A stretch of 6,673 nucleotides of DNA from Bryobacterales bacterium (lineage in GTDB: Bacteria; Acidobacteriota; Terriglobia; Bryobacterales; Bryobacteraceae): assembly GCA_025462985.1 (NCBI GenBank), contig JAOAPP010000280.1, positions 1-6,673 of the forward strand. The letters run 5' to 3'. Below, in pieces: positions 1 through 6,320 of this stretch. Numbering within the stretch: position 1 is the first letter of the stretch; each line of letters begins with the position of its first letter. Under the pieces are notes generated by a model. The model had not been told where the DNA came from. It saw nothing but the letters and a program-made list of their open reading frames with translations, and made no database searches. Position numbers and translations under genes: made by a program.

Positions 1-1
1 G

Positions 2-271
2 AAGATCGCTCAGCGCGGGGTCGGTGATCCCGAGGCGAGATACAAACTTGCCCAAGCCTATGCAGTGCTAGGCGATCCGCCGTCGGCTCTCCGAGTGTTC
101 AGAGAGAGCATCGAAAACGGATTTTTCCCTTATCCGTACTTCCTGACCGACCCACTTCTGGACAGCCTTCGTTCCAAACGCGAATTCAATCACCATATGA
201 GCGTGGCGCGTCAGCGACACGAAGCGTTCGTCAGCTCCTTCTTTCCGAAGGCACCCGTTCGGACAGGGTGA
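2..271 (+). CDS. TPR-repeat protein, C-terminal fragment (5' end outside window)
   Basis: The frame is open from the first bases and gives 89 C-terminal residues before the TGA at 269-271, so the start lies left of the window. The residues around 'YKLAQAYAVLGD' and 'ALRVFRESIENG' follow the tetratricopeptide helix-turn-helix pattern (small residue, LA.AY..LGD, then AL..F). After this comes the terminal pattern 'TDPLLDSLRSKREF', in which a TPR array ends in D-P-x-L-D-x-L-R-x-x-x-x-F. Acidobacteriota proteins ending this way are commonly serine/threonine kinases or winged-helix regulators with a C-terminal TPR array, so the missing N-terminus may be a kinase or DNA-binding domain; that is inference. 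An internal GTG at 65 could be mistaken for a start, but it lies in the middle of a TPR helix pair. TPR arrays mediate protein-protein contacts; no catalytic residue is visible here. Confidence 0.8.
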   Translation, partial: KIAQRGVGDPEARYKLAQAYAVLGDPPSALRVFRESIENGFFPYPYFLTDPLLDSLRSKREFNHHMSVARQRHEAFVSSFFPKAPVRTG

Positions 272-317
272 CACTGGCTTTTGTTCGGTGACAACAACCC
301 CGAGCAGGCAAGCAGTC

Positions 318-349
318 TGCAAACTTGGAAATCGTTTGCAAAACTTTTT
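318..349 (+). terminator. Possible hairpin terminator or operator after the TPR gene
   Basis: A perfect 7-base inverted repeat (TGCAAAC at 318-324, GTTTGCA at 334-340) encloses a 9-base loop and is followed by AAAC and then five T residues at 345-349. This could end transcription of the TPR gene, which stops 46 bases upstream. The stem is AT-rich and the T run does not directly abut it, so it would be a weak terminator. A TTGACA hexamer at 348-353 immediately downstream makes an operator for the next gene an alternative reading. No matching -10 box was found at 16-18 bases spacing. Confidence 0.3.
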
Positions 350-447
350 GACACGCCTTTAGGACTTGAGGTCCGGAGCTCGGCTAAGTTATCCATGCGA
401 AACAGGCGGCGCTACCGAACAAGCGTCAGTCGAAGTCGCCATATAAC

Positions 448-453
448 AAGGAG
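448..453 (+). promoter_or_regulatory. Ribosome binding site for the exported protein gene
   Basis: AAGGAG lies 6 bases before the ATG at 460. It is the clearest Shine-Dalgarno in the window and fixes the start of the downstream gene. Confidence 0.8.
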
Positions 454-459
454 CACAAA

Positions 460-1140
460 ATGAACAACGCTTGCCGACGAAATTCTTGGGGTGCCGCGTC
501 AGCCCAAAACATTTTTCGAGGTTTTCTGGTTGCGGCCATAACACTGGCCGTCTCTGGCCCCGCTTCCGCTCAAACTAAGAAGGATGAAATTAGCTTCGAT
601 CTCGTGCCGAATCCGCCATTCGTTGATTGCCTTCGGGTCAACAGCGATGAGCCCCTGCGGGCCCATGTTACGGTGATCCGCGGAAAGCTAAACGACACAT
701 TGACCTTGGACCTGGACGGTATCAAGCCGGGACTAGCCTTCGATTTGTTTACAGTCCAGCGAAGTCGGTTCAAGGCAGATGGTTCCCTAGACCCCGACTT
801 CACGAATTTCGGTCTGGCTTGGTACCAGTCTGATATCGAGATTGGCAAGTACAGGGATAGTGGCCATGTCCGCATCAGGACCATTCTTCTCGATCAAATC
901 TTCGGCTTCGATCCCGACGTCGCCTTACCGCCGACCAACACGTTCCACGTCGGATTCTGGTTCAACAATCCGGAAGATGCTGCGGCGTGCGGGTTTGATC
1001 CAACCAAGCCCACGCCGTTCAATGGAGAGCACAGAGCCGGACCGCTTGCGATGATCAGCCTCCCAGATGCTACGACTGGATTGGGACCGCTATGCACAGA
1101 TCCCAACGACACCACATCACCTGCTACCTGTAATCCATAA
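460..1140 (+). CDS. Exported protein of unknown function
   Basis: A 226-residue protein with a strong Shine-Dalgarno 6 bases upstream of its ATG. It has a long n-region (about residues 1-20, several Arg), a hydrophobic stretch at about 21-34, and a likely signal peptidase I site after Ala37 (ASA|QT), so the mature protein should be secreted or periplasmic. The mature part looks beta-rich, with alternating hydrophobic segments such as 'HVTVIRGKLNDTLTLDLDG' and 'HVRIRTILLD'. It has four cysteines (57, 177, 212, 224), which could form two disulfides outside the cytoplasm. The segment 'LDGIKPGLAFDLFTVQ' resembles the strands of small secreted beta-sandwich proteins, but I cannot assign a named family. 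The C-terminus is rich in Pro, Thr and Asp. It appears to be monocistronic, flanked by hairpins on both sides. Function unknown; confidence refers to its being a real exported protein gene. Confidence 0.85.
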   Translation: MNNACRRNSWGAASAQNIFRGFLVAAITLAVSGPASAQTKKDEISFDLVPNPPFVDCLRVNSDEPLRAHVTVIRGKLNDTLTLDLDGIKPGLAFDLFTVQRSRFKADGSLDPDFTNFGLAWYQSDIEIGKYRDSGHVRIRTILLDQIFGFDPDVALPPTNTFHVGFWFNNPEDAAACGFDPTKPTPFNGEHRAGPLAMISLPDATTGLGPLCTDPNDTTSPATCNP

Positions 1141-1157
1141 TCTAGGTGGCCGTACAA

Positions 1158-1190
1158 GGTTGGGGTGAGCGAAACTCGCTCGCCCCACCC
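1158..1190 (+). terminator. GC-rich hairpin after the exported protein gene
   Basis: TGGGGTGAGCG at 1161-1171 pairs with CGCTCGCCCCA at 1177-1187 through 11 pairs (one G-U) over a 5-base loop, and extends by GG/CC beyond one mismatch. It begins 17 bases after the stop at 1140. There is no T run afterwards, so it is either a terminator of the U-poor type or a 3'-end stabilising stem. It is the strongest hairpin noted in the window. Confidence 0.6.
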
Positions 1191-1550
1191 GAACAATTCG
1201 ATGCAGAGCACATCTGCTCTCCTAATCGACGTTTCTGCAACCGATGCTGGTTCTGCAGCCCCTGATGATTGACGGCTGCTGCGAACCGGTAGACACACCG
1301 AGGAAATTCTGCCTTATAGCTGGGTCAGGCGCTAGCCGGAAGTATCGCCACTGACGTCCCTTCTTAAGACGATGATCCTCAAATCTTACGATCCTGGATC
1401 GTACTGCCCGTCGTACCCTTCGCGGTCATCTGCCCTCGAGCCCGATCACAAATCTCGAAAACTAAATCCAGCCCGGTATGAGTGACTTACCGCCTCTGTC
1501 GAGCGCCTCGCCGCGCGCGCAAAGCCAAAATACCCGCGAGAACTCGAACC
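1191..1550. other. Non-coding gap with small dyads
   Basis: No frame here has convincing protein features. It holds a 6-base stem with a 4-base loop (AGAGCA at 1205-1210, TGCTCT at 1215-1220), the palindrome TCTTAAGA at 1362-1369, and a 17-base palindrome at 1387-1403 listed separately. The promoter of the gene at 1551 should lie here, but I could not identify a convincing -35/-10 pair. A 37-codon frame from the ATG at 1478 overlaps the next gene out of frame and is not supported. No tRNA-like fold was recognised. Confidence 0.5.
1387..1403. promoter_or_regulatory. 17-base palindrome, candidate operator
   Basis: TACGATCC and GGATCGTA form perfect 8-base arms around a single central T. The compact dyad with an odd centre resembles a binding site for a dimeric regulator better than a hairpin, since the loop is too small to fold without opening pairs. 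A partial half-site (GATGATCCT) lies just upstream at about 1371-1379. It is 148 bases before the ATG at 1551. The regulator is unknown. Confidence 0.35.
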
Positions 1551-2264
1551 ATGTCAGCACCCGCCTCCGCGATCATTCACCCCGCAAATAACCAAACCGG
1601 TCCACGCACCGCTATCGGCAAAGAAATCTCCAGCAACAACGCCCTGCGCCACGGCGGAGCCTCGAACAAACCCATCGTGCCCGGCGAAAATCTAGCCGAT
1701 TTTGAGGCTCTTCTCAACAGCCTCACCGACGACTATCGCCCCGATACTGAACAATCCCGTCTCTTCGTCGAAAACCTGGCGACGGCTCACTGGCTCCTCG
1801 CCCGCAGGCAGCGCGCCTGCAACGCCGTCGAAGCCGCCGTCTACGGAGATCAACCCGATGAGGCGCAGTGGACCGACGCGCACCACAAACGCCTCGCCCT
1901 CGCCAATCGCTACAAGGTCCAGGCCGAACGTTCCCTCAAACGCGCGTTAAACAACCTTGAAGGCTTGCAGAAATGGAGCCATGCCGGAGCCGACCGAGAA
2001 CGCCGGCGCGAGCAATGGGCAGCGGAGCAAGCTATCCGGGAGCGCCGCATGACTCTCCAGGAGCAGAACTTCGAACTCGCTAAAAGCCGCGCCGCGGAGC
2101 GGGCATTTCGTTCCGTAAAAAACGCCGTTTCTTCGCCTGAGCGTGCCGAGTTGAACTCCGCCCCCGCCGATCCTATCGAGGAAACCGACGCATCCACCCG
2201 GGTCCATCCCGGCATGAGCGACGTTCGCAGCACCTCAGTAAGCTGGCTTTACGGCTCGCGCTAA
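1551..2264 (+). CDS. Acidobacteriota 'TGPRT/NALRHG' family protein, function unknown
   Basis: A 237-residue protein. The N-terminus carries the hallmark block of a family I recognise from Acidobacteriota: 'NNQTGPRTAIGKEISSNNA' followed by 'LRHGG' (residues 13-36). Typical members read close to 'NRANAQ.STGP.T..GK..SS.NA.KHG' very near their N-terminus. Next comes 'VPGENLADFEALLNSLTDDYRP' in two parts, then a helical region with 'LVEN'-like and 'HWLLARRQRACNAVE' segments (about residues 78-100). The C-terminal third is strongly charged and probably helical or coiled-coil (about 155-195, many Arg/Glu/Gln), followed by a Ser/Pro-rich tail. There is no signal peptide, membrane segment or catalytic motif. 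The ATG at 1551 is chosen because it puts the family motif at the usual distance from the start; a GTG at 1482 in frame would add 23 Arg-rich residues without family resemblance. No good Shine-Dalgarno precedes either start. Codons are noticeably C-ending. Members often occur as many paralogs per genome; the role is unknown. Confidence 0.8.
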   Translation: MSAPASAIIHPANNQTGPRTAIGKEISSNNALRHGGASNKPIVPGENLADFEALLNSLTDDYRPDTEQSRLFVENLATAHWLLARRQRACNAVEAAVYGDQPDEAQWTDAHHKRLALANRYKVQAERSLKRALNNLEGLQKWSHAGADRERRREQWAAEQAIRERRMTLQEQNFELAKSRAAERAFRSVKNAVSSPERAELNSAPADPIEETDASTRVHPGMSDVRSTSVSWLYGSR

Positions 2265-3268
2265 GTTCTGCTAAACCAGGTTCGCCAAACAGTATCCACT
2301 GTCGCATGGGTCAAAGCCGATGCCAGCAAACTTCCTCCGCGCCGATACGCCTCGCCATAGAACCATCCCGCGACGCTCGCGAGCGCAACGTATCGCCAGT
2401 TCGGGAACGGCGCGTGCAAAATATGGAACAACCCGAACAGAACGGAGACAAGGAACTGCGCCTTGAGCGCAGAACCGAACGACTCGCTGAGGAGCGATTG
2501 CAGGAACCCGCGGAAGAACATTTCTTCGAGGAGCGCAATAAACAGAAAGATCTCGAGATACTCCAAGCCGAACTGCAGAGCGCCGCGCCAGCGCGGATGC
2601 CACCCTGTGAAGCCAAGCAGAAAGCCGGCGGGAATGGCTATCGCGGCAAAATACAGGAAGTTCAGGGTCGCTGCCTTCAGAGCTCTTCGAGTGAATTGAA
2701 GCCGATAATGAAGCCCGGGCACAGGCCTGATGAATGTCCACGCGCTCGCCCCGACTGCGATCAGCAGCAGCCGCCCCATGAAATCCAGGTTCACCGGAAC
2801 GCGCCACACGTTGCGAAGCCACCCGCCCAGCACCACCGCGATCATCCAGACAGCAACGAACAAATCGCTTTGTGAGAAGCGTTGTCCGTCAGCGGGAGGG
2901 ATTGTTCGGTAAAGGATCGCAGGCAGGCAGGCAACACTGGCAATTCGCAACACGGCAGCCAGTCGGAAGTCACCTGTGCCCCAGGCGTACAGCATATAGG
3001 GGATACAGAGAAGTGCGCAGAATGCCCACGTGGTCTGTACTTTTCCCGTAAGCGTCCGTCCGGCTTGTGTCCCGGGCAGCAGCGCAAGCGACAGCAGCAG
3101 CAGAAAGCAACCATAGATCCCAATCGCAGTTCCGAAGCCGAGGTGAAACCGACGCGAATAGCCGATTGCCACCGCCCCAAAGAGAATGGCAAGGGCCGCG
3201 ATCACCCCTGCAAAGCGGGCCCAGGGGACCTTCGCCATGTTGCTGGAAACTTGGACTTCCGCATCCAT
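2261..3268 (-). CDS. CPBP family intramembrane glutamic endopeptidase
   Basis: A 335-residue multi-pass membrane protein with several hydrophobic segments (about residues 18-36, 48-65, 80-95, 135-150, 165-180, 203-222, 236-258, 271-286, 293-305). The C-terminal half carries the three conserved CPBP (Abi, PF02517) motifs: E248-E249-x3-R253 in 'LLEEMFFRG', F278-x3-H282 in 'FGLFH', and H321-x3-D325 in 'ALTHATVD'. These Glu and His residues form the active site inside the membrane, and the family cleaves membrane-bound substrates such as prenylated CAAX proteins in eukaryotes. Bacterial substrates are mostly unknown; some members act in bacteriocin immunity or signalling. The catalytic set is complete, so it is probably active. 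The start at 3268 is the outermost ATG. A second ATG at 3238 (residue 11) is possible, as neither has a strong ribosome site. The TAG stop overlaps the TAA stop of the convergent gene at 2262-2264. Its 5' end faces a divergent hydrolase gene 28 bases away. Confidence 0.92.
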   Translation of the reverse strand: MDAEVQVSSNMAKVPWARFAGVIAALAILFGAVAIGYSRRFHLGFGTAIGIYGCFLLLLSLALLPGTQAGRTLTGKVQTTWAFCALLCIPYMLYAWGTGDFRLAAVLRIASVACLPAILYRTIPPADGQRFSQSDLFVAVWMIAVVLGGWLRNVWRVPVNLDFMGRLLLIAVGASAWTFIRPVPGLHYRLQFTRRALKAATLNFLYFAAIAIPAGFLLGFTGWHPRWRGALQFGLEYLEIFLFIALLEEMFFRGFLQSLLSESFGSALKAQFLVSVLFGLFHILHAPFPNWRYVALASVAGWFYGEAYRRGGSLLASALTHATVDTVWRTWFSRT

Positions 3269-3296
3269 AAAACACTCGCTTTTAAACTATAAGTTC
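3269..3296. promoter_or_regulatory. Divergent intergenic region with -10-like boxes
   Basis: Only 28 AT-rich bases separate the two divergent start codons. On the minus strand TATAGT (plus-strand 3286-3291) matches the -10 consensus at five of six bases and would start transcription about 10 bases before the protease ATG. On the plus strand TAAACT (3283-3288) is a weaker match that would give a nearly leaderless hydrolase mRNA. I found no good -35 at normal spacing for either, so the promoters are tentative. Confidence 0.25.
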
Positions 3297-5474
3297 ATGT
3301 TCAGACTTCTGATCCCGCTACTCCTTTTGTCTATGCAGGGGAGCGCCGGCCCTGCCGACCAGCAGGCCTCCGGCAAACAAACCAAGCACGTGCGCATCAA
3401 GCCTGCCGCCCTTGCCGGATTCGTAGGTCAGTATCGTGACCTTCGGGAACCGGAGCTGGTTTATTCGTTCTCGACTGACGGCGCGAGTCTTTATCTGCAA
3501 TCAGCTCATATTCCCAAAGCCAAACTGGTGGCTGTCTCGAAAATGGAGTTCACCTCGGAGGAGGAAGCCTCGGCCCACTACATTTTCAGCAAAGGCGACC
3601 ATGGCCAGTCGAAAGAGATGAAATGGGCCACGCGGAGAAATTCTGGATCTGCCGTCAAGATCAGTGACCAGCCTCAGGAGTTTCACTTTCGTCAGTACAC
3701 TCGCCAGGAAGTCATGATTCCCGTCCGCGACGGGATCAAGCTTCACGCGATCATTTTGCGGCCCGCCGAGGAGACTCAGTCGCTGCCCTTCCTGCTCAGC
3801 CGCACACCATATGGCGTCGATGAGTGGACTCCGGCATCGATCAACGCGCGCAACTCGGAGCTAGCCGCCGACGGATACATCTTTGTGGAGCAAGACATTA
3901 GGGGCCGCTACAAATCGGAAGGCCGGTTCGAGATGATGCGGCCGCTGGCCGACCACTCCGATCCGAAGCAAGTGGATGAGAGCACCGACGCCTACGACAC
4001 GGTCGACTGGCTCTTGAAAAATATCCCGAACAACAACGGCCGAGTTGGCATCGTCGGAATTTCCTATCCGGGATTTCTGACGGCGGAAGCCGGTATTGAC
4101 CCGCACCCCGCCGTAAAGGCCGTTTCGCCCCAGGCCCCAATGACGGATGTCTGGATCGGCGACGACTTCTTTCACAACGGCGCGTTTCGCGAGACCTACG
4201 GCTACGACTATGTAGTCGGCCTCGAAAGCAGCCATGAGAACGCCTTCGGCAAATTGGATCAGGATGCATACGATTACTTCCTCAACGGGGGTTCTTTCCT
4301 GAACGTCGCGCGCGGAGCGAACATCGCGCAGCTACCGACTTCTCTAGCCTTTGTTGAGCATCCGGCCTACGATAACTTCTGGCGTTCACGCGCCGTTGAA
4401 CCCCATCTGACAAAGGTTGCGGTACCCACGCTGCTGGTCGGCGGATGGTGGGACCAGGAGGACATGTGGGGTCCGCAGGCTGAGTATGCAGCACTTGAGC
4501 CGAATGACAAGTCCAATGAAAACTTTTTGGTGCTGGGGCCCTGGAATCATGGGCAATGGGTGGCAACAACTCGCTACCTCGGCGATCTGGAGTTTGGCGC
4601 AGCGGTTGGAGAGCAGTTTCGAAAGCAAATTGAAGTGCCCTTCTTCGCGCACTACCTGAAAGGCGAGAACGGGTTCGATCTGAAAGACACGGCGACCTTC
4701 CAAACCGGTTCGAATCGCTGGATGCGCTACAGTCATTGGCCGCCGAAAGAAGGTACTCAGGGACGCAATCTTTATCTGGCGGGCAACAACTCACTTACCT
4801 TCAATCAGCCGAGCGGAACGGACGACGGAAGCGCAACCGCCTATGTTTCTGATCCGGCAAATCCGGTCCCGTATCGTAAACGCCCGATTGAGGCGACCTA
4901 TGCGCCCAGCGGCTCGGGCTGGTACACCTGGCTCGTTCAGGATCAGCGATTCCTGGAGGGACGCAAGGATGTTGCTTCCTGGACCACGCCGGTTCTGGAC
5001 AAGCCGGTGACTGTTACTGGAGATGTAATAGCGGATCTGTTTGCGTCGACTTCGGGCACCGACAGCGACTGGGTCGTGAAGTTGATCGACGTGTATCCGA
5101 ATGACGCTCAGCTCGGAAAGCTCTCAGGGGACGAATTGATGATCGCGAGCGAAATTTTTCGGGGACGCTACTGGAAGGGTTTTGGTGCTCCGGACGCTCT
5201 GCCCGCGAACAAGCCGGTGGAATATAAGTTCAGTCTGCACGGAGCCGACCACGTCTTTCTCAAGGGCCACCGCATCATGGTGCAAGTGCAAAGCACCTGG
5301 TTTCCGCTGTACGATCGCAATCCGCAGCAGTTCGTCCCGAACATCATGAGCGCGACGAAGGACCAGTACAAGATCGCCACGCAGAAAGTCTTCTGGTCTG
5401 CCGACCATCCTTCGCACATCGAGTTGCCCGTGGCGGACGATCGATCCGCCATCGCTCGAATCGCGGGAAAATAA
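3297..5474 (+). CDS. Secreted S15/CocE-NonD family alpha/beta-hydrolase
   Basis: A 725-residue protein. Residues 1 to about 18 form a short signal peptide (MFRLLIPLLLLS, cleavage near GSAG), so it acts outside the cytoplasm. Residues about 35-125 form a small extra beta-rich domain ('FVGQYRD...LYLQSA...MEFTS...YIFSKGDHG') that resembles DUF3471-type domains. From about 135 the Peptidase_S15 fold begins ('VMIPVRDGIKLHA', 'QDIRGRYKSEGRF', 'DAYDTVDWL'). The catalytic triad can be assigned: Ser256 in G-I-S-Y-P-G (nucleophile, with the oxyanion-hole Tyr next to it), Asp386 in GGWWDQ, and His418 in GPWNHG. A PepX_C-like jelly roll follows at about 485-710 ('PVTVTGDVIADLFAS'). The family includes Xaa-Pro dipeptidyl peptidases, cocaine esterase, glutaryl-7-ACA acylase and alpha-amino-acid ester hydrolases; the substrate cannot be told from sequence. 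In-frame ATGs at 3186 and 3237 lie inside the divergent protease gene and would bury the signal peptide, so 3297 is preferred despite a poor ribosome site. It probably forms an operon with the yqgE-like gene. Confidence 0.93.
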   Translation: MFRLLIPLLLLSMQGSAGPADQQASGKQTKHVRIKPAALAGFVGQYRDLREPELVYSFSTDGASLYLQSAHIPKAKLVAVSKMEFTSEEEASAHYIFSKGDHGQSKEMKWATRRNSGSAVKISDQPQEFHFRQYTRQEVMIPVRDGIKLHAIILRPAEETQSLPFLLSRTPYGVDEWTPASINARNSELAADGYIFVEQDIRGRYKSEGRFEMMRPLADHSDPKQVDESTDAYDTVDWLLKNIPNNNGRVGIVGISYPGFLTAEAGIDPHPAVKAVSPQAPMTDVWIGDDFFHNGAFRETYGYDYVVGLESSHENAFGKLDQDAYDYFLNGGSFLNVARGANIAQLPTSLAFVEHPAYDNFWRSRAVEPHLTKVAVPTLLVGGWWDQEDMWGPQAEYAALEPNDKSNENFLVLGPWNHGQWVATTRYLGDLEFGAAVGEQFRKQIEVPFFAHYLKGENGFDLKDTATFQTGSNRWMRYSHWPPKEGTQGRNLYLAGNNSLTFNQPSGTDDGSATAYVSDPANPVPYRKRPIEATYAPSGSGWYTWLVQDQRFLEGRKDVASWTTPVLDKPVTVTGDVIADLFASTSGTDSDWVVKLIDVYPNDAQLGKLSGDELMIASEIFRGRYWKGFGAPDALPANKPVEYKFSLHGADHVFLKGHRIMVQVQSTWFPLYDRNPQQFVPNIMSATKDQYKIATQKVFWSADHPSHIELPVADDRSAIARIAGK

Positions 5475-5486
5475 GTTGTGGGATTG

Positions 5487-6320
5487 ATGCATGCTCCTCT
5501 CCTGCTGTTTGCCGGGTTTCTTTTGCCCGTGTTTTCGAGCCTGGCAGCCGCGCAGTTTATTGGCAGCCAGCCTCCGGCCGCAGGACGATTTCTGGTGGCC
5601 ACGGACAAGTTGGGGGATCCCAACTTCTCGCAAGCAGTGGTGCTCATCACTCAATACGATGCCGATGAAGGTACGGTCGGGCTCGTTGTGAACCGCAGGA
5701 CCGACATGCCCTTATCGCGGGTTTTCCCAAAGAAGGGCGCAACGGAAGATCCGGTGTTTGCGGGGGGCCCGGTAGACATTCGACTCGTGCAGGCGCTCGT
5801 CCGGAGGTCCGCGAAGCCAAATCATGCAACTCATCTGGTCGACGACGTATACGCCATTGCTGGCAAAGAGGAGATCGAGAAGTCCATTGCTGCAAAGGTT
5901 GAGCCTTCAAAGTTTCGAGCCTATCTAGGCTATGCCGGTTGGGGCCCGGGTCAACTGGAAGAGGAGATCAAGGTCGGTGCATGGTCTGTACTGAATGCAG
6001 CGCCGAAGACGATCTTCGATGAAGATCCTGACTCCCTGTGGGATCGCCTCAACCGGGTCGCACACAGCCAGATCGCGCGACTTGATGATCGAACAGAGTC
6101 GAAAGCTTTCTCATATCCTCAAAGACAAGTTCAGCGTCCGCTCCCAGCAACCGGTCTTGGTGTCCAGGCCTCGAATCTTGCGCCGCCCGCAAACCTAAAC
6201 ACTCGCACAGCGTCGAGTATGCTTCACATCGAAATCTTCTACTGCCCGATAATCTCAACGATCTCCGGGTCGGCTCTCGTCCAGGCTTTCGCGCCTTCCT
6301 GCGTGAGTTTGCGGGCCTGA
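5487..6320 (+). CDS. YqgE/AlgH family protein with signal peptide and atypical C-terminal tail
   Basis: A 277-residue protein from the ATG at 5487. A GTG at 5478 would add three residues and place the start 3 bases after the preceding stop. Residues 1-22 form a signal peptide (hydrophobic core LLLFAGFLLPVF, likely cleavage AAA|QF). Residues about 31-198 match the YqgE/AlgH (UPF0301, DUF179) domain: 'GRFLVATDKLGDPNFSQAVV' at the start, 'GTVGLVVNR', 'VFAGGPVD', 'YLGYAGWGPGQLEEEI' and 'FDEDPDSLWDRLNR' near the end. Classic members are cytoplasmic proteins of about 185-190 residues with no settled biochemical role; AlgH was first linked to alginate regulation in Pseudomonas. An exported version points to a different site of action. 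The last 79 residues after Arg198 show no family resemblance and have codons unlike the domain. They overlap the antisense glycosidase remnant from 6239, suggesting that the native stop was lost or a frameshift occurred. Close spacing suggests translational coupling with the hydrolase upstream. Confidence 0.85.
   Translation: MHAPLLLFAGFLLPVFSSLAAAQFIGSQPPAAGRFLVATDKLGDPNFSQAVVLITQYDADEGTVGLVVNRRTDMPLSRVFPKKGATEDPVFAGGPVDIRLVQALVRRSAKPNHATHLVDDVYAIAGKEEIEKSIAAKVEPSKFRAYLGYAGWGPGQLEEEIKVGAWSVLNAAPKTIFDEDPDSLWDRLNRVAHSQIARLDDRTESKAFSYPQRQVQRPLPATGLGVQASNLAPPANLNTRTASSMLHIEIFYCPIISTISGSALVQAFAPSCVSLRA

Noticed and set aside
348..353. Perfect TTGACA hexamer as a -35 box for the gene at 460
   Set aside because: No acceptable -10 sequence lies 16-18 bases downstream, so a promoter call is not supported.
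281..463. Plus-strand 60-codon frame before the exported protein
   Set aside because: It covers the hairpin at 318-340, lacks a ribosome site and has an Arg/Ser-rich translation typical of non-coding sequence.
894..1298. Minus-strand frame of 134 codons
   Set aside because: It runs through the GC hairpin at 1158-1190 and antisense to the exported protein gene. It shows no ribosome site and no protein-like pattern.
1478..1591. Out-of-frame 37-codon open frame overlapping the start of the family protein, possible leader peptide
   Set aside because: There is no ribosome site and no attenuator-like structure, and the composition is that of the overlapping gene read in another frame.
2306..3292. 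Long plus-strand open frames (about 189 and 136 codons) opposite the CPBP protease
   Set aside because: They are antisense to a gene with a complete CPBP active-site motif set, have low-complexity Arg/Gln/Pro-rich translations and no recognisable domain. Open antisense frames are expected opposite GC-rich membrane-protein genes.
3186..3296. N-terminal extension of the hydrolase to an ATG at 3186 or 3237
   Set aside because: It would overlap the divergent protease gene and place 20-37 polar residues ahead of an evident signal peptide beginning at 3297.
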